From Acidiphilium sp. CAG:727 (GTDB taxonomy: Bacteria; Bacillota; Clostridia; Christensenellales; Borkfalkiaceae), in assembly GCA_000437515.1 (NCBI GenBank), contig FR898489.1, forward strand, positions 1 to 9,471: DNA of 9,471 bases, given 5' to 3'. A program made the translations under genes and the position numbers. The notes beneath the pieces are model-generated. The model did no database searches. It was not told where the DNA came from and worked only from the letters and a program-made list of their open reading frames with translations. Shown piece by piece: positions 1 through 5,988 of this stretch (positions within the stretch are counted from its first letter, which is position 1; each line of letters opens with the position of its first letter).

Positions 1-341
1 CCGCCGTTATAGAAAAAGTATCTGATATCGTATTTTTTGAAAACTTCGAGTATGCGTTTATAGTCGGTATCGTCGATTTCGTAATCTTTAAGTTTATATC
101 TTACCGATCCGAACGCCGATGCCGGAGTGTTTTTAAGAGCGAGAATCTCGCTCTCGTCCTCTTTTCGCATATCGAAGAAGTCTTCGTTAAAGATTCCTTT
201 TACGCCGTGATGAGCGCACAGAACGCCCGTAATAGACGGGTTTTTAAGCGCGGCGAGAATCCCGCCCGCTATTCCTGCGTTTATTACCGACGTAGGACCG
301 CCCGACTGCGCGAACACGCATCTTCCTTTAAGATTTTTCAT
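1..341 (-). CDS. pfp: Phosphofructokinase, probable PPi-dependent type, N-terminal part (cut by window edge)
   Basis: This is a 113-residue N-terminal fragment; the gene continues past the left edge. It reads from an ATG at 339-341 preceded by a GGAG Shine-Dalgarno (350-353). The protein opens MKNLKGRCVFAQSGGPTSVI, with later stretches ASAFGSVRYKLKD and DYKRILEVFKKYDIRYFFYN just before the cut. The QSGGPTxVIN phosphate-loop form replaces the SGGDAPGMN form of ordinary ATP enzymes, and the SxxYKLxD segment is typical of the bacterial family annotated as diphosphate--fructose-6-phosphate 1-phosphotransferase. Such enzymes phosphorylate fructose 6-phosphate reversibly in the cytosol, usually with pyrophosphate. 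The residues that decide donor choice (those after the GG at the cut, and the TIDND region) lie outside the window, so PPi use is inferred from family resemblance. An ATP-dependent paralogue, pfkA, lies about 1 kb away. I am confident it is a PFK, less so about the donor. Confidence 0.85.
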   Translation of the reverse strand, partial: MKNLKGRCVFAQSGGPTSVINAGIAGGILAALKNPSITGVLCAHHGVKGIFNEDFFDMRKEDESEILALKNTPASAFGSVRYKLKDYEIDDTDYKRILEVFKKYDIRYFFYNG

Positions 342-385
342 TGGTGTTACTCCGTTACATTTTCATATGGGTTCATATGCATATG
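342..385 (-). promoter_or_regulatory. Upstream region of the second PFK with three CATATG sites
   Basis: CATATG occurs at 364-369, 374-379 and 380-385. The first two are spaced 10 bp apart inside a repeated ttcatatg, and the last two form a perfect 12-bp palindrome (374-385). They sit directly upstream of the PFK Shine-Dalgarno on the minus strand. I see no good -35/-10 pair, so a regulatory role (operator or weak promoter) is only a suggestion. Confidence 0.3.
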
Positions 386-433
386 CTCTGCCGTAATACT
401 TACTCCGCGGTAATCCCCCCTTCCGGGAGTACG

Positions 434-455
434 CTCTCCCGTTGAAGCGGGAGAG
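434..455. repeat. Perfect 8-bp stem-loop inside the left repeat cluster
   Basis: ctctcccg (434-441) pairs exactly with cgggagag (448-455) around a 6-nt loop. No T-run follows on either strand, so it is not an intrinsic terminator. It looks like the hairpin head of a dispersed repeat. Confidence 0.7.
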
Positions 456-466
456 GTGGTACGCAT

Positions 467-492
467 AGCGTGGCGGAGAGGGGGCGACCTGC
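467..492 (+). repeat. 26-nt module identical, inverted, to the right window end
   Basis: All 26 bases equal the reverse complement of 9446-9471, the last bases of the window. The right copy may extend beyond the edge. Exact identity across about 9 kb suggests a recently dispersed element or gene conversion between copies. Confidence 0.85.
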
Positions 493-715
493 ATAGGGGG
501 CTTCGGCTTCGCCTCAGAATGACGGTATATTTTTGCCCATACTCCAATCTTCGGGATTGCCACAGTCGCGTTGCTCCTTCGCAATGACGGTCTTGTCATG
601 TTGAGAGTAAACGAAACATCGCCCGGAAAGGCAAAACCTGCGGACTTTTTGACCTCTTCCGTCAACTTCGTTGCCACCTTCCCCGATAGGGAAGGCAAGA
701 AAAAACACGTGATTG

Positions 716-1057
716 TCAGAGTGTCAGAAATTCCACGCCTTTAAGCATAATCTCGTTGATTATTTCGTTTTTGATCGAATAATATATAATCTTTCCGTCG
801 CGCTCCGAGCGGACTACGCCTAAATTTCTCAATAATCTTAATTGATGACTTACCGTCGTCTGATTTATTCCGAGTACGCCCGAAAGATCCGTAACGCAGG
901 TGCGCGACATCGCCAGGGCGCACACTATTCTTAATCGCGTTTTATCCGAAAACACCGAAAAAAGATCGGTTAAGTCGTCTAAAAGTTCGCCTTCAGGCAC
1001 GTAATCGGTTATCAGATTTCTCATTCGTGAATCGAGTTTGATTGCAGTCGATTCCAT
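716..1057 (-). CDS. ArsR/SmtB-family winged-helix repressor
   Basis: The 113-residue protein has the length and layout of ArsR/SmtB dimeric regulators. A dimerisation helix spans about 22-36, followed by FSDKTRLRIVCAL (36-48). The helix-turn-helix covers about 54-79, with recognition helix NQTTVSHQLRLLRNLGVV, and a beta wing with ERDGKIIYYSI spans 85-95. In the alpha-3 position, where ArsR-type proteins carry CVC, this one has TCVTDL, keeping only Cys54; Cys46 is the only other cysteine. The C-terminal helix (96-111) has none of the His/Asp ligands of the CzrA-type alpha-5 zinc site, so a standard metal sensor is doubtful and the signal is unknown. The ATG has a strong GAGGTG Shine-Dalgarno (1063-1068). 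It faces away from the small hydrophobic ORF at 1179, which could be a target, and it ends next to a repeat cluster with no clear terminator. Family assignment is firm; ligand is not. Confidence 0.92.
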   Translation of the reverse strand: MESTAIKLDSRMRNLITDYVPEGELLDDLTDLFSVFSDKTRLRIVCALAMSRTCVTDLSGVLGINQTTVSHQLRLLRNLGVVRSERDGKIIYYSIKNEIINEIMLKGVEFLTL

Positions 1058-1062
1058 ACGTT

Positions 1063-1068
1063 CACCTC
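1063..1068 (-). promoter_or_regulatory. arsR-family gene Shine-Dalgarno at the extreme 5' end of the transcript
   Basis: GAGGTG lies 5 nt before the ATG at 1055-1057. The promoter at 1077-1106 predicts a start near 1070, which would leave a leader of only about 13 nt with this site at its very tip. Confidence 0.65.
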
Positions 1069-1076
1069 ACGCGTAT

Positions 1077-1106
1077 ATTATACACCTGAATTGAATTATA
1101 TGTCAA
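1077..1106 (-). promoter_or_regulatory. Near-consensus sigma-A promoter for the arsR-family gene
   Basis: On the minus strand, TTGACA (1101-1106) and TATAAT (1077-1082) are separated by 18 bp. Both hexamers are perfect consensus, with one base more than the ideal spacing. The expected start point is near 1070. Confidence 0.85.
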
Positions 1107-1116
1107 CGTATACATA
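1099..1116. promoter_or_regulatory. Candidate operator, inverted repeat over the -35 element
   Basis: TATGT (1099-1103) and ACATA (1112-1116) form an inverted repeat with an 8-nt centre overlapping the -35 box at 1101-1106. ArsR-family repressors usually bind AT-rich imperfect palindromes over their own promoter, so autorepression here is plausible. The arms are only 5 bp, so chance cannot be excluded. Confidence 0.4.
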
Positions 1117-1178
1117 CGAGCAAGTTTTGTCGCATAAAGTATATTAAAAGAGAATTTTGTTGAAAAACGGAGGTTTTT

Positions 1179-1454
1179 ATGAACAACGCTAATATCGTCT
1201 TTTTCGGACTGCTCTTTTTACTCTATTCGCAGGGAGCGATTTCTATAACGCAATTGTTTTTCAGAATGACACTTTGTCATATTCAGCGCGAAACGACGTC
1301 CGGAAAGGCAGGTACGTTATCAGCAGAGTTTTGCCGCCATGTCGTACAGATCGTGATCGATGTCCTTTTTCATGGAGAGCGCTTCGGTTATATCGAGGTC
1401 GATCGTCTTCTGACCGTGGCATCCGATAACGCGGTTGGTTTTACCTTCCATTAA
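1179..1454 (+). CDS. Small hydrophobic protein, possibly with a repeat-replaced C-terminus
   Basis: I do not recognise this product. The start is well supported: GGAGG at 1169-1173 lies 5 nt before the ATG. The first 29 or so residues (MNNANIVFFGLLFLLYSQGA onward) form one strongly hydrophobic segment at about residues 6-29, consistent with a single membrane helix. From about codon 29 the reading frame enters a dispersed repeat fragment (1264-1310). From 1320 to the stop at 1452-1454 it runs antisense through the pfkA 3' end, so the last 45 or so residues are unlikely to be ancestral. It begins 121 bp from the divergent arsR-family gene. I see only a weak -10-like TATATT (1140-1145) and no -35. 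It may be a genuine short membrane peptide whose original end was lost to repeat insertion, a remnant, or a fortuitous ORF. Confidence 0.4.
   Translation: MNNANIVFFGLLFLLYSQGAISITQLFFRMTLCHIQRETTSGKAGTLSAEFCRHVVQIVIDVLFHGERFGYIEVDRLLTVASDNAVGFTFH
1264..1310. repeat. Repeat fragment between the small ORF and pfkA
   Basis: The stem ATGACA/TGTCAT (1266-1271, 1275-1280) with a 3-nt loop is followed by sequence resembling 594-633 in the left cluster, sharing tgtcat, cgaaac and ccggaaaggca. It sits between two convergent reading frames. No T-run follows the stem on the minus strand, so it does not look like a pfkA terminator. Confidence 0.6.
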
Positions 1455-2279
1455 AAGGTTTACGGCGTGTACGCCGAACTTCGCCGCGAGCATTCTGTCC
1501 GCCATAGAGGGCGAACCGCCGCGTTGAATGTGCCCGAGAGTGGTAACTTTTACGTCAGTACCCGAAATAACAGAAACTATCGTCTTGATTTCGTTTTCGT
1601 TGCCCGCGCCTTCGGCGAGAACGATGACGTTAGCCGTCTTGCCGTGTTCGCGATTTTTCTTTATTTCGTTGGCGATTTTCTGGATGTCGTACGGGACTTC
1701 TGGAACGAGAATGTATTCCGCGCCGCCGCAAATACCCGCGTATAAGGCGATATCGCCGCATCTTCTGCCCATAACCTTAACGAGCGAAACTCTGTCGTGC
1801 GAAGTCATTGTGTCGCGAAGGGCGTTGATTGCCCATAGAACCGTGTTGACCGCCGTGTCGAAACCGAGCGTGTAATCGGTGTAAGCAAGGTCGTTGTCGA
1901 TAGTGCCGGGTATGCCTACGACGTTTATCCCTTGTTCGTCCGAAAGACATTTCGCGCCCGTGAACGAACCGTCGCCGCCGATGACTACCAAACCTTCTAC
2001 GCCGAGTTTTTTAAGATTGTCAGCCGCTACTTTTCTTACAGCGGGGTCTTTGAATTCAAGGCATCTCGCGGTTTTGAGAATAGTGCCGCCGCGCTGAATA
2101 ATGTCGCACACCGAATGCGAGTCCATTTTTACTATTTCGTTATTTACGAGTCCGTTGTAGCCGCGGTCTACGCCGTAGACTTCGAACCCTGCGTTAAGCG
2201 CGCTTCTTACTACCGCTCTTATGCAGGCGTTCATTCCTGGGGCGTCGCCGCCGCTCGTTAAAATTGCGATTTTTTTCAT
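1320..2279 (-). CDS. pfkA: ATP-dependent 6-phosphofructokinase
   Basis: It transfers phosphate from ATP to fructose 6-phosphate to make fructose 1,6-bisphosphate, the committed step of glycolysis, in the cytosol as a homotetramer. At 319 residues it matches the compact bacterial group I enzyme. Visible motifs are SGGDAPGMN (9-17), GGDGS (101-105), PGTIDND (124-130) with the catalytic Asp, MGR (170-172) and GHIQRGGSPSMADR (249-262). Gly104 in GGDGS and the Gly in PGTIDND are the forms expected for ATP; PPi enzymes usually carry Asp or Asn and Lys there. Arg21 and Arg25 at the usual allosteric-site positions are kept. The ATG has CGGAGG at 2289-2294. It starts 23 nt after the dnaE stop, an order known in other Firmicutes, so it is probably cotranscribed. 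No pyruvate kinase gene follows, unlike many relatives. No intrinsic terminator is visible after the stop. Confidence 0.97.
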   Translation of the reverse strand: MKKIAILTSGGDAPGMNACIRAVVRSALNAGFEVYGVDRGYNGLVNNEIVKMDSHSVCDIIQRGGTILKTARCLEFKDPAVRKVAADNLKKLGVEGLVVIGGDGSFTGAKCLSDEQGINVVGIPGTIDNDLAYTDYTLGFDTAVNTVLWAINALRDTMTSHDRVSLVKVMGRRCGDIALYAGICGGAEYILVPEVPYDIQKIANEIKKNREHGKTANVIVLAEGAGNENEIKTIVSVISGTDVKVTTLGHIQRGGSPSMADRMLAAKFGVHAVNLLMEGKTNRVIGCHGQKTIDLDITEALSMKKDIDHDLYDMAAKLC

Positions 2280-2302
2280 AATTTATATCCTCCGTTGAAA
2301 AT

Positions 2303-5300
2303 TTACGCTTTGAAAAATTTAATTTTATCTTCGTCTACTATCGACATCAACTCGTTCACGAGTCCCCGACAGTTTCTGACTTTTTTATCCATTTTATAGT
2401 TTTTGCCGTTGATTTTGAAATATACCGTTATTTCGCCGGGGTAGGTCGCGAGTACGTCTATAAGTTCGTCTTTGAGATGCTCGGTGTTTTCGTCGAGAAT
2501 GATACCCAAAAATTCGCGTTGCTGCTTTTCCTGCGGTCTTGTTTCGGCGGTTTGTTCTTCGCTTACGCCTTCGGCAAAATCGACCGAAACCGAAACTTTG
2601 TTGTCGTCGCGTATCTGCAATCTGCCTTTGATCTTTATAAGTTGTTCTTCGTGCAATAAAGTCTGATATTTTTCGTACTTTTTCGGGAAGAATACGCATT
2701 CTATCGCGCCGTAACGGTCTTCTACGGTAACGAAATTCATCGTCGAGCCCGATTTGGTGTTTATCTTGGTAACGCCCGTAATAATGCCGCCGAGGTACAC
2801 CTGCATGTCGTTTTTAACGTCGGTAAAGACTTCGTTTCCGTCCTCGTCTTCTTCGGTGTTCTGCAAAAAACTCGTGTTAAACGTGCAATCTTTGAATTTG
2901 TCGGCGTAACCGTCGAGCGGGTGCCCCGATACGTAAACGCCTACAACGCTTTTTTCAAGCGAAAGTTTGGTTTTGTGATCGTATTCGTTGAGTTTCGGGT
3001 AGGTTACCGTAAACGTCGTGTCTTCCTTTAACACGTCGCCGAAAAGACTCATCTGATTGCTTTCGCGCTGCTTTGCTATGAGCGAAACTCTTTCGATTAA
3101 TTGTTCGCTCATGCCGATCATCTGCGTTCTGTACAGCCCGAACGCGTCGAACGCGCCCGCGTAAATTAAATTTTCGACTAAACGCTTGTTAAGCACTTTG
3201 CTTTCGCAACGCGAAATAAAGTTTTCGAAAGACGTGTATCTGCCGTGCAGGTTTCTTTCCGCCACGATAGAGTCTATCGCCGAAAGTCCTATGCCTTTGA
3301 TAGCGGCAAGTCCGTAACGGATTTTTTTATTTTTGACTGTAAAGAAGCCTACGCTTTCGTTTATATCGGGCGGAAGAACCGCGATGTTTTCTTCTTTCGC
3401 GTAAGAAATGTAGTTTCTTATTTCGTCGATGTTGGTTATGCGGTTATTAAGTACCGCGGTAAGAAATTCGGCTTCGTAGTAGGTTTTCAGATACGCCGTC
3501 TGGTAGGTTACCAGCGAGTACGCCGCCGCGTGCGATTTATTGAAGGCGTATTTTGCGAAGTCCTTCATTTCGTTCCATATCGCGTGCGCGACTTCTTCGG
3601 GTACTCCGCGTTTTAAGCAGCCGTCGATTGCGGTCGAAACTTTGCCGTGGTCTATCGTTTCGGGCTTACCGTGAATAAAGATGACCTCTTCCTTTATCAT
3701 GTCGTCGACTTTCTTTTTGCCCATCATACGGCGGACCATATCCGCCTGACCGAGCGTGTACCCCGCAAGAGCCTGAACGATTTTCATAACCTGTTCCTGA
3801 TAGACTATACAGCCGTAGGTCTGTTTGAGAATGGGTTCGAGCAGCGGGTGAGCGAAAGACACGAGTTCGGGGTTGTGCTTGCACTTTATGAATTTGGGTA
3901 TGGAGTCCATAGGACCGGGGCGGTAAAGCGAAACCGCCGCGACTATATCTTCTATGCAGGTCGGTTTGAGTTCTCGAAGGAAGCGTTGGAAGCCCCCCGA
4001 TTCTACCTGAAACACGGCTTTCGTATTTCCCGTAGAAAGCATCGCGAAAACTTTCGGGTCGTCGTAAGACGAGTGGTCGAAGTCTATCTCTACGCCGTGG
4101 TTTTGCCTGACGTACTCGATAGCCATCTTTATATCGGACAAGTTTCGTAAGCCTAAAAAGTCCATTTTCAGGAATCCGAGGTGTTCAAGTTCGACGCCGG
4201 TGTACTGGCTCGTAATATCTTCGCCGTTTCTGCCTAGCGGCATGTGTTGATCGAGTATATCGGCGCCGATTATAACGCCGCAGGCGTGCGTGCTTGCCTG
4301 CCTCGGCATATCTTCGAGTTTTATCGCTATGTCGACGACTCTTCTGATTTCCGGGTCTTCGTCGTACATTTCGATAAGTTCTTTTACCGAATAGTCTACG
4401 CCGTAGTCTTTGTCGGTTTCTTTCGGATGGTATTTGCCGAATACTTTCATTAAGATATTCGGGCGTTTAAGATCGAATTCGTCGCCCTTTGCGTTTCTCG
4501 CGACCATTTTGTTCGGAATCGCTTTCGTAACCCTGTCGGCTTCGGAGTAGGGAAGTTTAAGTACTCTCGCGACGTCCTTTACTGCGTTTTTCGCAGCCAT
4601 CGTGCCAAAGGTTACTATCTTGCATACTCTGTCGTAGCCGTATTTGCGACGAACGTATTCTATTACTTCCTGACGGCGGCTGTCTTCGAAGTCCACGTCG
4701 AAATCGGGCGCGGATACGCGCTCGGGGTTTAAGAAACGCTCGAAGTAAAGGTCGTATTTGAGCGGGTCTATATTGGTTATACCTATAAGGTAGGCGACTA
4801 TCGAACCTGCGCCGGATCCACGCCCCGGACCTACGGAAATGCCCATATTGCGCGCGGCGTTTATATAGTCCCAGACTATCAGGAAGTACTCTATAAAGCC
4901 TTGTTTTTGTATTACGGCGAGTTCGCTTTCTATACGCTCCCGTATTTCGGGAGTTTCTTTTCCGTACTTCTTTTTTACGCCTTCGTCTATGAGTTTGCGG
5001 ATATAAACGGTCGGCTCTTCTCCCGTATCGGGGTGGTAGTGCGGGAACATATAATGCCCGTATACGAACCCGAAATTACACTTGTCCACGATTTCCATGG
5101 TGTTGGTAATCGCTTCGGGAGTGTCTGCGAAAAGGGCGGACATCTCTTCTTCGGTTTTAAGATAGAACTCGTCGCAGGGGAATCTCATACGGTTGGGGTC
5201 GTTGTAGTCTGCCGCCGTCTGAACGCATAAAAGAACGTCCTGCGATTTCGCGTCTTCTTTATCGACGTAGTGCACGTCGTTGGTCGCTACGAGTTTGATA

Positions 5301-5881
5301 TTATATTTCTTCGCGTAGATACGCAGGTATTTGTTGACTTCCGTCTGTTCGGGAATACCGTGATCCTGCATTTCGAGATAGAAATCTTCTCCGAACAGAT
5401 TTTTATACCATAAAACGAGTTTTTCCGCTTCGTCGAATTGTCTTGTGGTAATCGCCCTCGGAATTTCGCCGGCAAGACACGCCGAAAGACAGATAAGCCC
5501 TTCGTGGTGTTCTTCAAGTACTTTGTGGTCTATTCTCGGTTTGTAGTGGAATCCGTCGCGGAAAGCGACCGCGTTAAGATACGCTATGTTTTTATAACCT
5601 TCTTCGTTTTTGCACAGAAGCACGAGGTGGTTAAGCGTCTGCTTGCCGTTATGATTGTAAAGGTCTTCGGCAAGGTAAAATTCCGTGCCGATTATCGCCT
5701 TTATTCCTGCTTTGTCGCAGGCGTCGAAAAACGCGACCGCGCCGTACATGTTTCCGTGGTCGGTTATCGCGAGAGCGGGCATACCGAGAGATTTCGCGCG
5801 TTTGGTAACGGCAGAAATTCTCGCCGCTCCGTCGAGAATACTGTATTCGGTATGAACGTGTAAGTGTACGAAATTTCCCAT
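2303..5881 (-). CDS. dnaE: DNA polymerase III subunit alpha
   Basis: This is the catalytic alpha subunit of the replicative polymerase, 1192 residues and full length for the DnaE1 type. The N-terminal PHP domain (about 1-210) shows HLHVHTEYS (6-14), ITDHG (39-43), GTEFY (65-69) and NDVHY (201-205), so its metal-binding positions look intact. The polymerase core has GPGRGSGAGS (351-360), PDFDVDF (392-398) with catalytic Asp395 and Asp397, and KMDFLGLR (572-579) with the third Asp at 574. The fingers/beta-binding region includes YQEQVM (694-699) and AFNKSHAAAYSLVTYQ (779-794). A helix-hairpin-helix region lies near 850-915. QMSLF (943-947) fits the sliding-clamp motif. An OB-fold domain spans about 1025-1105, with a C-terminal tail to 1192. 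The ATG has AGGA at 5888-5891. It lies 107 nt after hemW, in a gap holding a degenerate repeat, and 23 nt before pfkA. A separate PolC gene, usual in Bacillota, would lie outside the window. Confidence 0.98.
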   Translation of the reverse strand: MGNFVHLHVHTEYSILDGAARISAVTKRAKSLGMPALAITDHGNMYGAVAFFDACDKAGIKAIIGTEFYLAEDLYNHNGKQTLNHLVLLCKNEEGYKNIAYLNAVAFRDGFHYKPRIDHKVLEEHHEGLICLSACLAGEIPRAITTRQFDEAEKLVLWYKNLFGEDFYLEMQDHGIPEQTEVNKYLRIYAKKYNIKLVATNDVHYVDKEDAKSQDVLLCVQTAADYNDPNRMRFPCDEFYLKTEEEMSALFADTPEAITNTMEIVDKCNFGFVYGHYMFPHYHPDTGEEPTVYIRKLIDEGVKKKYGKETPEIRERIESELAVIQKQGFIEYFLIVWDYINAARNMGISVGPGRGSGAGSIVAYLIGITNIDPLKYDLYFERFLNPERVSAPDFDVDFEDSRRQEVIEYVRRKYGYDRVCKIVTFGTMAAKNAVKDVARVLKLPYSEADRVTKAIPNKMVARNAKGDEFDLKRPNILMKVFGKYHPKETDKDYGVDYSVKELIEMYDEDPEIRRVVDIAIKLEDMPRQASTHACGVIIGADILDQHMPLGRNGEDITSQYTGVELEHLGFLKMDFLGLRNLSDIKMAIEYVRQNHGVEIDFDHSSYDDPKVFAMLSTGNTKAVFQVESGGFQRFLRELKPTCIEDIVAAVSLYRPGPMDSIPKFIKCKHNPELVSFAHPLLEPILKQTYGCIVYQEQVMKIVQALAGYTLGQADMVRRMMGKKKVDDMIKEEVIFIHGKPETIDHGKVSTAIDGCLKRGVPEEVAHAIWNEMKDFAKYAFNKSHAAAYSLVTYQTAYLKTYYEAEFLTAVLNNRITNIDEIRNYISYAKEENIAVLPPDINESVGFFTVKNKKIRYGLAAIKGIGLSAIDSIVAERNLHGRYTSFENFISRCESKVLNKRLVENLIYAGAFDAFGLYRTQMIGMSEQLIERVSLIAKQRESNQMSLFGDVLKEDTTFTVTYPKLNEYDHKTKLSLEKSVVGVYVSGHPLDGYADKFKDCTFNTSFLQNTEEDEDGNEVFTDVKNDMQVYLGGIITGVTKINTKSGSTMNFVTVEDRYGAIECVFFPKKYEKYQTLLHEEQLIKIKGRLQIRDDNKVSVSVDFAEGVSEEQTAETRPQEKQQREFLGIILDENTEHLKDELIDVLATYPGEITVYFKINGKNYKMDKKVRNCRGLVNELMSIVDEDKIKFFKA

Positions 5882-5918
5882 AGTGAATCCTGTCGTTTTT
5901 ATCGTGTTGCCGGACTGT

Positions 5919-5960
5919 GTGAACCGCCGTCGCTTTGCTCTTTCGCAACGTCGGAACGAC
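5919..5960. repeat. Degenerate dispersed repeat in the hemW-dnaE gap
   Basis: Positions 5929-5950 match 565-586 of the left cluster at 19 of 22 bases in the same orientation. A small stem, GTCG/CGAC around GAA, follows at 5950-5960. The 107-nt gap carries no clear promoter or terminator, so read-through from hemW into dnaE is likely. Confidence 0.55.
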
Positions 5961-5988
5961 GCTTTGAAAGGGGTGGTTTGACTGTCGC

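Larger units (their letters stand above)
386..715. repeat. Left mosaic cluster of dispersed palindromic repeats, no gene
   Basis: This gene-free stretch is built from short modules that recur elsewhere in the window. A hairpin occupies 434-455. A 26-nt block at 467-492 recurs inverted at 9446-9471. Positions 514-552 match 9117-9155 inverted at 33 of 39 positions. Positions 557-600 match 9367-9410 in direct orientation. Positions 594-633 resemble 1275-1310. A stem-loop pairs 677-683 with 689-695. Fragments such as gcaatgacg and tcagaatgacgg are typical of short non-autonomous repeats scattered between genes in Clostridia. Open frames across it encode only repeat-derived, arginine- and serine-rich translations. 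No RNA gene was recognised. Confidence 0.8.

Noticed and set aside
363..698. 111-residue minus-strand ORF between the two left genes
   Set aside because: It is composed of dispersed repeat modules that recur in other frames and orientations elsewhere in the window.
671..706. Hairpin plus A/T run as a terminator for the arsR-family gene
   Set aside because: On the minus strand the T-run comes before the stem (stem 677-695, T-run near 700-705), the wrong order for an intrinsic terminator.
1264..1284. Stem-loop as a pfkA terminator
   Set aside because: The stem is short and on the minus strand is followed by TCTGAAAAACA rather than a T-run. It fits a repeat fragment better.
3647..4150. 167-residue plus-strand ORF
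   Set aside because: It is antisense inside the polymerase core of dnaE, with no motif or start signal.
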